DNA from: Holophagaceae bacterium | GTDB taxonomy: Bacteria > Acidobacteriota > Holophagae > Holophagales > Holophagaceae | Assembly: GCA_021286765.1 (NCBI GenBank) | Contig: JAJTBS010000002.1 | Span: 186,001 to 250,000 of the forward strand | Reading direction: 5' to 3' | DNA length: 64,000 bases | In this document: positions 44,698 to 53,914 of the stretch, piece after piece | Numbering within the stretch: the first letter of the stretch is position 1 | Layout of the letters: every line of letters starts with the position of its first letter | Notes under the pieces: model-generated | The model's input: only the letters and a program-made list of their open reading frames with translations | Databases searched by the model: none | Told to the model about the DNA's origin: nothing | Position numbers and translations under genes: made by a program

Positions 44698-45993
44698 ATG
44701 AACCCGCCCATGAACAACCTGCCCGGCCAACGGAAGCCACGTCTTCTTTACTTGGCATGCTATTTCCCCCCCGTGAGCACCAGCGGCGCAGTGCGAGCAA
44801 GAAATACAGCGAAGTACCTTTCTCGATTGGGCTGGGACGTCACGGTTGCGACCTTCCACCCCAGCCTGGTCAGGGTGGATCGGGATCCCTCCAGCGAAAT
44901 GGCCGAGTTGGCGTCCGAGGGAATCGGGTTCATCCATACGGGACACCAATTCAAATTCATGCTGCCTGTCTATCTCAAACAAACCGGATGGCTGAGTCTT
45001 CCCCTGGTCTCCAAGTTGTTGCGAAAGTGTTTCCAAATCCTAGGGATATCTCCAGGGTTTGGATGGATCCTCCCGGCTTTGAAGGCCTGCTGGCGATCAA
45101 AGGGGATGGGATTTGATCTGATCCTGGCCACCGGGACCCCATTTGAATCCTTTGTGGTCGCCGCTGCGGCCTCCAAATGGATGGGTTGTCCCTATGTGCT
45201 GGATTTCCGCGATCCTTGGACAGATGGCCCCCACCATCCGGGACACGGCCAGTACTTGGTGAAGCGGCTCGAGAAAAGGCTGGTTCGAAATGCTGCTGCG
45301 CTGGTTACCGTCTCCCCGTCTTGGGCGGCGGCCATGGACAATAATCTCGATATCCCCAAGAAATTCCAGGTGGTTCCAAATGGCTACGACGAGGATGAAG
45401 GACTCCAGGTGGCCCCCATGGAATTCCCGGAGCCAGCCCTTGTCTATGCGGGCGTACTCTACCCGCCAAAGCGGGTGTTAACGCCAGTGTTTGGAGCGCT
45501 CAAACTTGCCGAGCAGCGGATGGCAGGCGAGGGTCCAGCACCTGTATTGCACTATTTTGGTTTGGACGGTGCTCTCGTGGAGCAGGATGCCATCAGGTCC
45601 GGCTGCTCGCACCTGGTCCGCCTGCATGGACCTGTCCCTAGAGATCGGGTGTTGTCGGCGATCAGGGGAAGCCACCTTGCAGTGGTAGTCACTTCCGTCA
45701 GTGAACAGGCCGATCTCTGGGAAGCCGGCACGATGACTGGGAAGATTTTTGAGCCTCTGAACCTGGGGACCAGGGTCCTGCTGATTGCGCCGCCCGGCAA
45801 CGATGCCCGCCAGATCGGCGAGATCCTGCAAGGAGGCATGTGCTTCCATGGGGGGCAGGTCGACGCGATTGCGGACTACCTGGTAGCGACGTGCTCCGTA
45901 CCGAGGTCGCCCGCACCTCAGGGGGCAAAGGAGCATTCGTGGGAGCGCATTGTCGTTAAACTGAATGAGTTGTTGAAGTCGATCATCGTTTAG
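44698..45993 (+). CDS. GT4-type glycosyltransferase
   Basis: A 431-residue GT-B-fold enzyme. The N-terminal domain starts R-L-L-Y-L-A-C-Y-F-P-P-V-S-T-S-G-A-V-R, common in GT4 enzymes; Y-V-L-D-F-R-D-P-W-T-D and V-S-P-S-W follow, and the nucleotide-sugar region is in the C-terminal half (V-P-N-G-Y-D-E). Transfers one sugar to the growing repeat unit; donor and acceptor unknown. No clear ribosome binding site is seen, so the internal ATG 12 bases downstream could be the start. Confidence 0.8.
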   Translation: MNPPMNNLPGQRKPRLLYLACYFPPVSTSGAVRARNTAKYLSRLGWDVTVATFHPSLVRVDRDPSSEMAELASEGIGFIHTGHQFKFMLPVYLKQTGWLSLPLVSKLLRKCFQILGISPGFGWILPALKACWRSKGMGFDLILATGTPFESFVVAAAASKWMGCPYVLDFRDPWTDGPHHPGHGQYLVKRLEKRLVRNAAALVTVSPSWAAAMDNNLDIPKKFQVVPNGYDEDEGLQVAPMEFPEPALVYAGVLYPPKRVLTPVFGALKLAEQRMAGEGPAPVLHYFGLDGALVEQDAIRSGCSHLVRLHGPVPRDRVLSAIRGSHLAVVVTSVSEQADLWEAGTMTGKIFEPLNLGTRVLLIAPPGNDARQIGEILQGGMCFHGGQVDAIADYLVATCSVPRSPAPQGAKEHSWERIVVKLNELLKSIIV

Positions 45994-46092
45994 AACCGCC
46001 AGGCCGAACGTTAATCAGGTTGATCAAGACTGCATGCTCCAGGCCTTGGGAAGGGGCTCAAGGTTTGGCATCGTGATAAAGCGGAAGGATTC

Positions 46093-47253
46093 GTGAACAT
46101 TCTCTGGATTGCCTCTGCCTACCCACACCCGGGCAATCCCTACGGGGGGATCTTTTTCCAGACCCAGCTTCAGTCCTTATCGAAACTGGGAATCCAGCCG
46201 TCAGTTCTGGTGCCCACCCACCGCATTCCCAGGTTCCTGGTGGCGCTCTCCGATCGGTACGCCCGCCACCGAAAGGTGCCCGCTGAACAATTGGATGGGA
46301 AGATCCCAATCAAGCGGATTTGGTATTTCGGTCATCGCTGGTTGCACCGATTCGGACGGTCGGACCTGGACATCGCCGATCAGATCTTGCGGAACCTGCC
46401 CTTCCAGCCTGATCTGATTCATGGCCATGATGCCTGGCCTGTGGCCATGGCAGGAGTGCATGTGGCTGAGGCGTTGGGGATTCCGTCTGTGGTGACTTTG
46501 CATGGAAGTGACGTGAACCAACACGCCGTTGAGTCCAGGAAAGGGGCCAGAAGGTTCCAGGAGGTCGTCTCCAAGGCTTCGAAGGTCCTTTGCGTCAGCA
46601 GGGCCCTTCAGGTCAGGACCCATGCACTCACCGGAGTGATGCCCACCTGCCTACCCATCGGCATCGACCTCTTCCGATTCTCCATTGGGATGGATCGCGA
46701 TGAAGCCCGGACTCGCCTTGAGCTCCCGACCGGGGCCTTCATCGTCCTTTTCGTGGGGAACCTGCTTGAAAGCAAAGGCGTGGCAGTGGCCCTCGAAGCG
46801 TTCCGGCACGCCACGATGGATGGGGTGCTAGGGGTTTTCGTCGGCGAAGGACCCCTTGGGCCAGATATCGAGAAACACCCCCGCTGCATCTGGCGCCACT
46901 CGATACCCAATGCCGAGGTCGCCACATACATGGCCGCCGCCGATCTGATGATCCTGCCCTCGGAGTCCGAGGGCCTGCCCACTGTACTGGTCGAAGCCGG
47001 CGCCTCCGGTCTTCCGGTCCTTGCCACCAGCGTCGGTGGCATTCCGGAGCTGCTGGCTGACGGCAGGGGAACCCTGGTTGGACCGAATGATGTCGGGTCG
47101 CTCCTCCGGGGCTTGCAGGATCATCTGGCGAATCCCCAGCAGGCAAAAGACAGGGCCGAGAGGTTAAAGGCCTTTGTCTTTCAATTCTACGATGCCGATA
47201 CCAATGCCGGGAAACTAGCATCCATCTATCAGGAACTCATCGAGCATCCCTGA
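46093..47253 (+). CDS. GT4-type glycosyltransferase
   Basis: A 386-residue GT-B enzyme. It starts (M)-N-I-L-W-I-A-S-A-Y-P-H-P-G-N-P-Y-G-G-I-F, with I-H-G-H-D-A-W-P in the first domain and the GT4 donor signature P-S-E-S-E-G-L-P-T-V-L-V-E-A in the second. GTG 46093 follows GGAAGGA. Its product probably adds another sugar of the repeat unit. A 99-base gap separates it from the preceding glycosyltransferase gene. Confidence 0.85.
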   Translation: MNILWIASAYPHPGNPYGGIFFQTQLQSLSKLGIQPSVLVPTHRIPRFLVALSDRYARHRKVPAEQLDGKIPIKRIWYFGHRWLHRFGRSDLDIADQILRNLPFQPDLIHGHDAWPVAMAGVHVAEALGIPSVVTLHGSDVNQHAVESRKGARRFQEVVSKASKVLCVSRALQVRTHALTGVMPTCLPIGIDLFRFSIGMDRDEARTRLELPTGAFIVLFVGNLLESKGVAVALEAFRHATMDGVLGVFVGEGPLGPDIEKHPRCIWRHSIPNAEVATYMAAADLMILPSESEGLPTVLVEAGASGLPVLATSVGGIPELLADGRGTLVGPNDVGSLLRGLQDHLANPQQAKDRAERLKAFVFQFYDADTNAGKLASIYQELIEHP

Positions 47254-47260
47254 GTCTATC

Positions 47261-48436
47261 TTGACCGATATCCTCCAGGTGCATCTGCTCTCACCACTTC
47301 ACTCCGAGGCGTCCTTGGCTTCAATCGTCCATGTCTCATCAGCCCATGGTCGAGCCGATTCCCGGATCTTCCTGAAGGAATGCCGTTCGCTGGCGAAGAA
47401 GAATCAGACCACAACGCTCCTCGTGGCGGATGGCCGGCCTGAAGAGATTCGAGATGGGGTGAGGATTAGGTCGGTGGCCAAACCTGGAAACCGATCGGTG
47501 AGGATGATCCTGACGCCGTTTCGTCTGATGGCGGAATGCCTGAGGCTCGAAGCAGACCTCTACCACCTCCACGATCCCGAATTGATCCCCCTCGGACTCC
47601 TGCTTCACACCTTGGGGGCCAAGGTGGTGTTTGATGCCCACGAAGATCTGCCGAAGCAAATTCTCGCGAAGACCTACCTGCCTCGCCCGCTGCGAGCACC
47701 GCTTTCCTGGTTGATGCGGGGATTCCTGCGGGCTTCCTGGCCCTGGCTGGACGGCCTGGTCGCAGCAACCCCGAGTATTCGTGAAACCATGCAGGGGCTG
47801 AATCCAAACATCATCGAGCTCTGCAATTTTCCGATCGCGGCGGAACTGGACACCACCGAGCGGGAGCCGGTCGCGAGGAGGGATGCCTGCTATATCGGCG
47901 GATTGACGCCCGAGCGCGGCATCACTGAGCTGGTGATGGCCATGGAATGCTTGCCGGAAGGCATGGGACTTCTCCTGGCAGGCCCCTTAGAGAGCGAGGC
48001 GTACCTTGCGGAATTAATGGCGCTCAAAGGGTGGGAGCGCACGCGCTACCTCGGGGTTCTCGACCGGGATGGGGTTCGGAGCACCCTTGCCCGCAGCCTG
48101 GTTGGCATGGTCACCCTGCATCCCACGCCGAACCATCTGGAGGCGTACCCCATCAAGATGTTCGAATACATGAGTGCTGGCTTGCCGGTGATCGCCTCGG
48201 ACTTTCCTCTCTGGCGAAGCATCCTCGGGGAAGGCCCGTGCGGAGTTTGTGTGGATCCACACGATCCCCAGGCCATCGCAGCGGCAATGCTTGACCTCGC
48301 CTCCCGACCTGAGCTGGCGGCGGAGATGGGTCGGCAGGGGAAACAAGCCGTACGACTGCGATACAACTGGGAAACAGAAGCCGTGAACCTGGAACGCCAT
48401 TATCAATCCATCCTGGTGCCGGAGCCGCTGGGCTGA
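47261..48436 (+). CDS. GT4-type glycosyltransferase
   Basis: A 391-residue GT-B enzyme. Recognisable parts are H-V-S-S-A-H-G-R-A-D-S-R-I-F, Y-H-L-H-D-P-E-L-I-P and V-V-F-D-A-H-E-D-L-P, then the C-terminal Y-P-I-K-M-F-E-Y-M-S-A-G-L-P-V-I-A-S-D motif of GT4 enzymes. The start is TTG 47261, eight bases after the previous stop; an ATG at 47330 is not in this frame. Third glycosyltransferase of the plus-strand cluster. Confidence 0.82.
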   Translation: MTDILQVHLLSPLHSEASLASIVHVSSAHGRADSRIFLKECRSLAKKNQTTTLLVADGRPEEIRDGVRIRSVAKPGNRSVRMILTPFRLMAECLRLEADLYHLHDPELIPLGLLLHTLGAKVVFDAHEDLPKQILAKTYLPRPLRAPLSWLMRGFLRASWPWLDGLVAATPSIRETMQGLNPNIIELCNFPIAAELDTTEREPVARRDACYIGGLTPERGITELVMAMECLPEGMGLLLAGPLESEAYLAELMALKGWERTRYLGVLDRDGVRSTLARSLVGMVTLHPTPNHLEAYPIKMFEYMSAGLPVIASDFPLWRSILGEGPCGVCVDPHDPQAIAAAMLDLASRPELAAEMGRQGKQAVRLRYNWETEAVNLERHYQSILVPEPLG

Positions 48437-48503
48437 TGCGTTGCGGTTCGCTTATGCGATCCTGGATGTCATCCACAGTTTCCTATGCGAAGCGGGAGTG
48501 GTC

Positions 48504-49505
48504 ATGGCTCTGGAAGACTGCTCAATTCGAGTGAAGCCTCAGGCGGACACCGTTCAACTTCGGGTAGGCCGCCTCAGGCCTCGGCTCCTCAGCCTGGTCG
48601 GGGTGATGCTGGTGCTTCTCTTGCCTCCCGTTCTGGGGAGGGCGACCGCTCCGAACCGGCCTTCCCAGTCCAATCCCCCACCGCAGGCCCCGACCCGGCC
48701 ACCACAGGGCGGGTTGGATCTCCAGGAAGCCATTCGAGCGGCCAAGCCCGGCACGGTGCTCGACCTGCAGGGCCGCACCTTCGAGGGATCCTTCCGCATT
48801 GATCGGTCGGTCACACTGCGGGGTGGAACCATCCGAGTGTCGGCAGGGGCACATGGGCTGCACGTCCTGGCGGACCAGGTGACGCTCGATGGGCTCACCC
48901 TCCAAGGAGGACAGAACGGAATCTGGGCTGAACATGTGAACCAGTTGGAGGTGCGCAACTGCACCATCCAGGATGCGGCCTATAGCGGCATCATGATCCT
49001 TTCCGGCCATAACTGTCGGGTCACGAACAATACCATCCAGCGGATCGGCCTCGGGAAACCGGCTGGCACCAACGCCTATGGCATTGCCTTGTCGGCGAGG
49101 GAGTCGGGCAACCTGGAAAAGGACCCGATGACCTGTGCTGTGACCGTCACCGGCAACCGGGTGTCCGACATCCCCACCTGGCACGGGATCGACACCCATG
49201 GGGGGCAGCGATTGGCCATCCTGGACAATACGATCGAGCGGGTGAGCCGCCCCATCTTCATCACGAGCCTCGGCAGCCAGCGCCCACGCGAGATCGAGAT
49301 CCGCGGGAACCGGATCCTGAGTCCAGGGCCCGTGACCTACAACCTCGTGCCTCTCACCCTGGTGGAGGCGGACGAGGTGACGATCTCGGGCAACCTCATC
49401 CAAGGCTGGGGCGGGCACTCGCCTCGCCCGGAGGCTCCCTACTTGGACTACGGCGCGGCAAGCCGGCGCGTGGTAGTCGATGGGAGCAACTGGGTGGAGC
49501 GCTGA
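48504..49505 (+). CDS. Right-handed parallel beta-helix protein
   Basis: A 333-residue protein with an N-terminal membrane anchor or signal (L-S-L-V-G-V-M-L-V-L-L-L-P-P-V-L-G) preceded by basic residues, a Pro/Gln-rich linker, then pectate-lyase-like coils (I-D-R-S-V-T-L-R-G-G-T, G-L-T-L-Q-G-G, N-N-T-I-Q-R-I, G-N-R-V-S-D-I). Such folds act on polysaccharides as lyases or epimerases, so a periplasmic role in trimming or modifying the exported polymer is plausible. ATG 48504 with GGGAG upstream is used; a longer frame begins at 48441. Confidence 0.75.
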   Translation: MALEDCSIRVKPQADTVQLRVGRLRPRLLSLVGVMLVLLLPPVLGRATAPNRPSQSNPPPQAPTRPPQGGLDLQEAIRAAKPGTVLDLQGRTFEGSFRIDRSVTLRGGTIRVSAGAHGLHVLADQVTLDGLTLQGGQNGIWAEHVNQLEVRNCTIQDAAYSGIMILSGHNCRVTNNTIQRIGLGKPAGTNAYGIALSARESGNLEKDPMTCAVTVTGNRVSDIPTWHGIDTHGGQRLAILDNTIERVSRPIFITSLGSQRPREIEIRGNRILSPGPVTYNLVPLTLVEADEVTISGNLIQGWGGHSPRPEAPYLDYGAASRRVVVDGSNWVER

Positions 49506-49603
49506 CGGATCCGGGAGAGGGCGTTCCGGTGTGCCCTTTTCATGGCTAGAGTTAGGGAGGGGCCGCCCATGGTTTGGAGCCCCTTCTGCGAGGAGCGCCT
49601 CGA

Positions 49604-50527
49604 ATGCGTGTACTGGTCACTGGAGGCGCAGGATTCATTGGGAGCCATTTCGCAGATGACCTTGTGGCAGAGGGCCACGAGGTGCTGGTTCTGGACAACC
49701 TCGCGCATGGCCGGGAGAACCAGGTTCCTACAGCTGCCCGCTTCGAGCGCCTCGACTTGGGGTCTCCGAAGCTGGAGGCTCTTGTGGCTGCCTATCGCCC
49801 TGATTGGGTCTACCACTTTGCGGCCCAGATTGACGTCCGCCGCTCCTTCGAAGAGGTGCTGGTGGATGCAGACCAGAATATCCTTGGAAGCCTTCGCCTG
49901 CTTGAAGCTTGCCGAGTTCATGGTGTGAAACATTTCTGGTTCGCCTCATCTGGCGGGGCCATCTATGGTGATCCTGGAATCTGCGAAGTACACGAGGCAG
50001 CCTTGCCCAGGCCTGCATCGCCCTACGGTGTGGCCAAGCTCGCGATGGAGGGCTACCTGGCTGCCTTCCAGCAACGCTATGGGTTGAGCAGCACTTCCCT
50101 GAGGTTCTCAAATGTGTATGGCCCCCGCCAGGACAGCGAAGGCGAAGCCGGCGTGGTTGCCCGGTTCATCTCCGTCCTCCGGGCAGGTGGGCCTGCTTGC
50201 ATTTTTGGCACCGGGCGGCAGACCCGAGACTTCATCTTCGTTGGTGATTTGGTAAAAGCGGGAAGGCTGCTACGGTCCCGACCAGTACAGGGGCCCCTCA
50301 ATCTGGGGTCCGGTGAGGAAACCTCGGTCCTGGATCTCCATGGGGCGGTGCAGAATGCCCTGGGATTGACCTGTGCTCCCCGATTCCTGCCCGCCAGGGA
50401 TGGCGAACAACAGCGGTCGCTGCTGGATTGCACGAAGGCCCGCCAATGCCTGGGGTGGCAGGCTTCTACCGGATTGAAGGAAGGCCTCCAGGCCACACTC
50501 GCGTGGTTCCAGGGTAGGCCGGGATGA
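49604..50527 (+). CDS. NAD-dependent sugar epimerase/dehydratase (GalE-like)
   Basis: A 307-residue short-chain dehydrogenase of the extended type. The NAD motif is V-T-G-G-A-G-F-I-G-S-H; F-A-A-Q-I-D-V-R and the catalytic Y-G-V-A-K follow S-P. It most likely epimerises or dehydrates a nucleotide sugar, with UDP-glucose 4-epimerase as the closest broad family. ATG 49604 has GAGGAG upstream. The stop overlaps the next gene's start by four bases. Confidence 0.82.
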   Translation: MRVLVTGGAGFIGSHFADDLVAEGHEVLVLDNLAHGRENQVPTAARFERLDLGSPKLEALVAAYRPDWVYHFAAQIDVRRSFEEVLVDADQNILGSLRLLEACRVHGVKHFWFASSGGAIYGDPGICEVHEAALPRPASPYGVAKLAMEGYLAAFQQRYGLSSTSLRFSNVYGPRQDSEGEAGVVARFISVLRAGGPACIFGTGRQTRDFIFVGDLVKAGRLLRSRPVQGPLNLGSGEETSVLDLHGAVQNALGLTCAPRFLPARDGEQQRSLLDCTKARQCLGWQASTGLKEGLQATLAWFQGRPG

Positions 50528-51282
50528 CCTCTGACTGGAGGACCGGCGAACCAGACCCAACCCTGGGCCGGGAATGCACAGAGGTCGAGCCGACCTACTG
50601 GGAGCGCGTCGCTCTCACCCGATGGGGCTCCTACCTCAGTGGCGTCGAGCGCCGGGCTATTCTGGAGGGTCAGGGCCGGTTCCAGGCACCGACAGCCGCC
50701 TTGGACGTGGGTTGTGAGGGGGGACGCTGGTCGCGCCTTTTGGCAGAACGTGGCTGGTCCATGACGTGCCTCGATGTCGATGCCGGGACCCTGCGTGCTT
50801 GCCACCTTCGGCTCCCCCAGGCCACCTGTCACCTGGTGGGCCGGGAGGACTCTCGCCTGCCCGTTGAAGACTGCTCCCAGGATCTGGTTCTCTGCATGCA
50901 GGTTCCTCCCGTTGTCCAGAGTGATTGGTTCCCGCTCGAGGCCTGGCGGGTGCTGCGGCCAGGCGGGGTGATCGTGGGGGTATTCTTCAATGGTTGGTCC
51001 GTTCGAGGTCTGGCTGGGCGGTTGAAGGCCGCGTTTCTCGGAGGATACCGTTACTATCGGTTGGCCTATCTCCCATGGCGGAGCCGCCTGCGTGCCCAGG
51101 GTTTTGACTTTGGACATGAGGAGGGCTACTGCTGGTTCCCCATTCCCCGAACCTGCGATGGATGGTACGTGCCCTGGGTGGTCCGCCTCGAGCGGCTTCT
51201 GGGGCTGCCGCGGCTGGTTGGCCTCAGCCCCTGGGTGGTCTTCGTAGCTATTAAGCGACTGGAAAAGGCTCAGCCAAACTAG
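50524..51282 (+). CDS. Class I SAM-dependent methyltransferase
   Basis: A 252-residue protein with motif I A-L-D-V-G-C-E-G-G-R-W-S and a later A-W-R-V-L-R-P-G-G-V-I-V-G motif. It overlaps the epimerase gene by four bases, so both are probably co-translated. The acceptor is unknown; a sugar in the repeat unit is the contextual guess. Confidence 0.78.
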   Translation: MTSDWRTGEPDPTLGRECTEVEPTYWERVALTRWGSYLSGVERRAILEGQGRFQAPTAALDVGCEGGRWSRLLAERGWSMTCLDVDAGTLRACHLRLPQATCHLVGREDSRLPVEDCSQDLVLCMQVPPVVQSDWFPLEAWRVLRPGGVIVGVFFNGWSVRGLAGRLKAAFLGGYRYYRLAYLPWRSRLRAQGFDFGHEEGYCWFPIPRTCDGWYVPWVVRLERLLGLPRLVGLSPWVVFVAIKRLEKAQPN

Positions 51283-51458
51283 GCAGGAGGTCCAGCTTGC
51301 CAAAGGGGCGAATTCTTCCAGGGCCTGGGTATGGAGCCAGTGGATCCGATTCGGATAGAATGATTTAACGACGTTGTTTTCACCATAGCTCCTGCGATCT
51401 TGCCGTTGGGCCAGGCTGGTTTCGGCGAGCCGACTACCTCAAAGGGAACCATTCGTTC

Positions 51459-53417
51459 ATGTGTGGGATTCTGGGACTCGTAGAAATGGGCGGTGGGCGG
51501 TTGGACCCCGGCCATGTCCAGGCGTGCAACACGCTTCAACGACATCGAGGGCCCGATGACGAGGGATATCTCCTGGGGCGGATTGGCGGCGGGGAGTTCC
51601 GGCATGCCTCGGGCGAGGATACAGATCGCCGGCTGGATCTGCCGACAATCTGCTCCCTCGAAGGCGGCTTCGACTTGGTGCTGGCTCACCGGCGCCTATC
51701 CATCCTTGATCTATCCACCGCCGGCCACCAGCCCATGCTGGATCCTTCCGGGCAGGTGGCGGTGGTCTTCAATGGCGAGATATACAATTATCAGGAACTG
51801 CGCGAGGAATTGAAGGCGCTGGGCCATGCCTTCGGTACTGCCTGCGACACCGAAGTGCTGCTGGCCGCTTACCGGGAATGGGGGGTGGCCTGTTTCTCGA
51901 GATTTGTCGGGATGTGGTCACTGGCACTGTGGGACCGTTCCCGCCAGGAACTGGTGTGCGCGAGGGATCCATTCGGCATAAAGCCATTCTATTACCACCA
52001 CGCCGGGTCCCGGTTCGCCTTCGCCTCGGAGATCAAAGCATTGCTGGCGCTCTCTGGGGCGCGCCGCACCCTCAACCCACAGCGGACCTTCCTCTACTTG
52101 CGGTGGGGCCAGACCGACTTTGGGGACGAGACGCTCTTTTCGGAGATCGCTCAACTCCCCCCAGGCCATGTGCTGGTGCTACCCCTGGATGGCCGGTCGG
52201 GCGAAAAGGTCACGGCTTACTGGCGCCCGTCCATCAATGAGTCTCCCGCCCTCTCTTTTGAGGATGCCGCCCAGCGGCTGCGGGAACTATTCCTGGAGAG
52301 CGTTGGCTTCCACATGAGGTCGGACGTGCCCATTGGCACAGCTCTATCTGGAGGTGTCGATTCCTCAGCCATCTCTTGCAGTATGCGAGAAATCGGAGGA
52401 CCTGAGCTCAACCTTCACACCTTCAGTTACCTGGCGGATGATCCCCACATCTCCGAGAAGGCCTGGATCGATCTCGTGAACGGACGCACCAAGGCGACAT
52501 CGCACCCTGCACGGGTGGCCGGGGAGGACCTGAGGGAGGATCTCGATAACTTGATCTACCAGCAGGATGAGCCATTCGGAAGCACTCGGATCTATGCCCA
52601 GTACCGTGTGTACCGAGAAGCCCGACGTGCGGGGGTGACCGTACTGTTGAATGGACAAGGCGCGGACGAACTGCTCGGGGGGTACCACTATTATTTCGGG
52701 GCGCGCTGGGCCAGCCTAATGCGCCAAGACCAGTGGTTGAGGGGGCTACGCTTCCTCAACCGGACTGGGCGGCTGAAGGGCTGGTCTTCATGGAGCACCA
52801 TGAAATTCGGGGCCCAGCAGCTTCTACCTGGACCCACCCAACCGATGCTCCGGCTCGCGGCCAACCGCCGCCTGGTTCCTGATTGGCTTAACCGTGAGTG
52901 GTTTGACCGCCAGGGCGTCGAATTCAGCGGCCTCGGGGCCGAGGGGGGCCCCGACTGCCTGAAGCAGGCTCTAGCCCACACCCTTTCTACCGTGAGTCTT
53001 CCGCACCTCCTCCGTTATGAGGACCGGAATTCCATGGCCTTCTCCATCGAGAGCCGGGTTCCCTTCCTCACCACCCGATTGGCGGACTTCGTGCTCAGTC
53101 TTCCCGAGTCCTACATCATCTCCGATGAGGCCCGCACGAAGAGCGTCTTCGTTGCGGCAATGCGAGGCTTGGTTCCAGATCATGTGCTGGATCGAAAAGA
53201 CAAGGTCGGGTTCGAGACCCCCGAGGGCGACTGGATGCCTTGGCTTCGGGAATGGGGCGAAGATGTGTTGGCCCCGGGGTATTTAGCTGACATGCCGATG
53301 TTCCGAGCCGTGACCCTGGGCCAAGCCCTAGGCGGGTCCATGTCTGGTCACAGTGCCTGGCGCTGCCTCTGTTTCCTGAAATGGTGCAAGCGGTTCGAGG
53401 TGACTGGGGCCTCGTGA
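51459..53417 (+). CDS. asnB: Asparagine synthase (glutamine-hydrolysing) family amidotransferase
   Basis: A 652-residue two-domain enzyme. Cys2 in M-C-G-I-L-G-L-V is the glutaminase nucleophile; N-G-E-I-Y-N-Y-Q and the D-T-E-V-L region are typical. The synthetase domain has the PP-loop L-S-G-G-V-D-S-S near residue 297 and R-Y-E-D-R-N-S-M-A-F. In polysaccharide loci AsnB relatives can amidate uronic acids (WbpS-like), and the locus makes an N-acetylated uronic acid, so sugar amidation is as likely as asparagine synthesis. It follows the methyltransferase gene by 176 bases. Confidence 0.85.
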   Translation: MCGILGLVEMGGGRLDPGHVQACNTLQRHRGPDDEGYLLGRIGGGEFRHASGEDTDRRLDLPTICSLEGGFDLVLAHRRLSILDLSTAGHQPMLDPSGQVAVVFNGEIYNYQELREELKALGHAFGTACDTEVLLAAYREWGVACFSRFVGMWSLALWDRSRQELVCARDPFGIKPFYYHHAGSRFAFASEIKALLALSGARRTLNPQRTFLYLRWGQTDFGDETLFSEIAQLPPGHVLVLPLDGRSGEKVTAYWRPSINESPALSFEDAAQRLRELFLESVGFHMRSDVPIGTALSGGVDSSAISCSMREIGGPELNLHTFSYLADDPHISEKAWIDLVNGRTKATSHPARVAGEDLREDLDNLIYQQDEPFGSTRIYAQYRVYREARRAGVTVLLNGQGADELLGGYHYYFGARWASLMRQDQWLRGLRFLNRTGRLKGWSSWSTMKFGAQQLLPGPTQPMLRLAANRRLVPDWLNREWFDRQGVEFSGLGAEGGPDCLKQALAHTLSTVSLPHLLRYEDRNSMAFSIESRVPFLTTRLADFVLSLPESYIISDEARTKSVFVAAMRGLVPDHVLDRKDKVGFETPEGDWMPWLREWGEDVLAPGYLADMPMFRAVTLGQALGGSMSGHSAWRCLCFLKWCKRFEVTGAS

Positions 53418-53422
53418 GTGAA

Positions 53423-53725
53423 CTACTCCGCCTGGATTGGAGGACGTGTGTTCACCACGTGGTCGATCGTAAAGTAGATGCCAAGACCTGTGAGAATGGC
53501 AATCAATAGGTAGAGCAGGGCCCGGCGGAGGATTTTTAGTGCATTTTTTCGCCAGTGTCGACGTTTGCCTGAGGGTGTGAACTGTATGCCTGCTGACCTG
53601 CAGGGCAGGCACACATATTCCCCGTATCGATTCCTGTGGCAATCCGTGCGAGGGAACATTCGCCCGCACCCGATGCATTTTTTGCGGGAACCGTGGGTGG
53701 TTTGGGCTGAGGCGTCGGTGGTCAT
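53423..53725 (-). CDS. Small zinc-ribbon membrane protein
   Basis: A 100-residue protein with two cysteine pairs (C-I-G-C-G-R near residue 17 and C-L-P-C-R near 39), probably one zinc ribbon, followed by a basic stretch and a single membrane segment (about 68-88: A-L-L-Y-L-L-I-A-I-L-T-G-L-G-I). Topology and function are unknown. It converges on asnB with a 5-base gap. Reading frame is supported by the clean domain layout. Confidence 0.65.
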   Translation of the reverse strand: MTTDASAQTTHGSRKKCIGCGRMFPRTDCHRNRYGEYVCLPCRSAGIQFTPSGKRRHWRKNALKILRRALLYLLIAILTGLGIYFTIDHVVNTRPPIQAE

Positions 53726-53914
53726 GGCAGCCGGAGAAGCAAGAAAGGAAAGCCGACCTCAAGGGCCGACGCCGAGATGGGACTAGGTTATTGGATGCTC
53801 CTTGTAGCGTCAAACACCGCCCGATGCATTAGACAAGTCAACTCGCTACTAGCCTCAGATCAAGCGTGCCCTGATTCCGCCAAGGCTGGCGATCTCTGGG
53901 TTCAAGGCACTTGC

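Noticed and set aside
53726-53914. Possible small genes between the zinc-ribbon gene and the initiating transferase gene
   Set aside because: No frame with a ribosome binding site or recognisable product; likely promoter region of the zinc-ribbon gene and the 3' region of the transferase gene.
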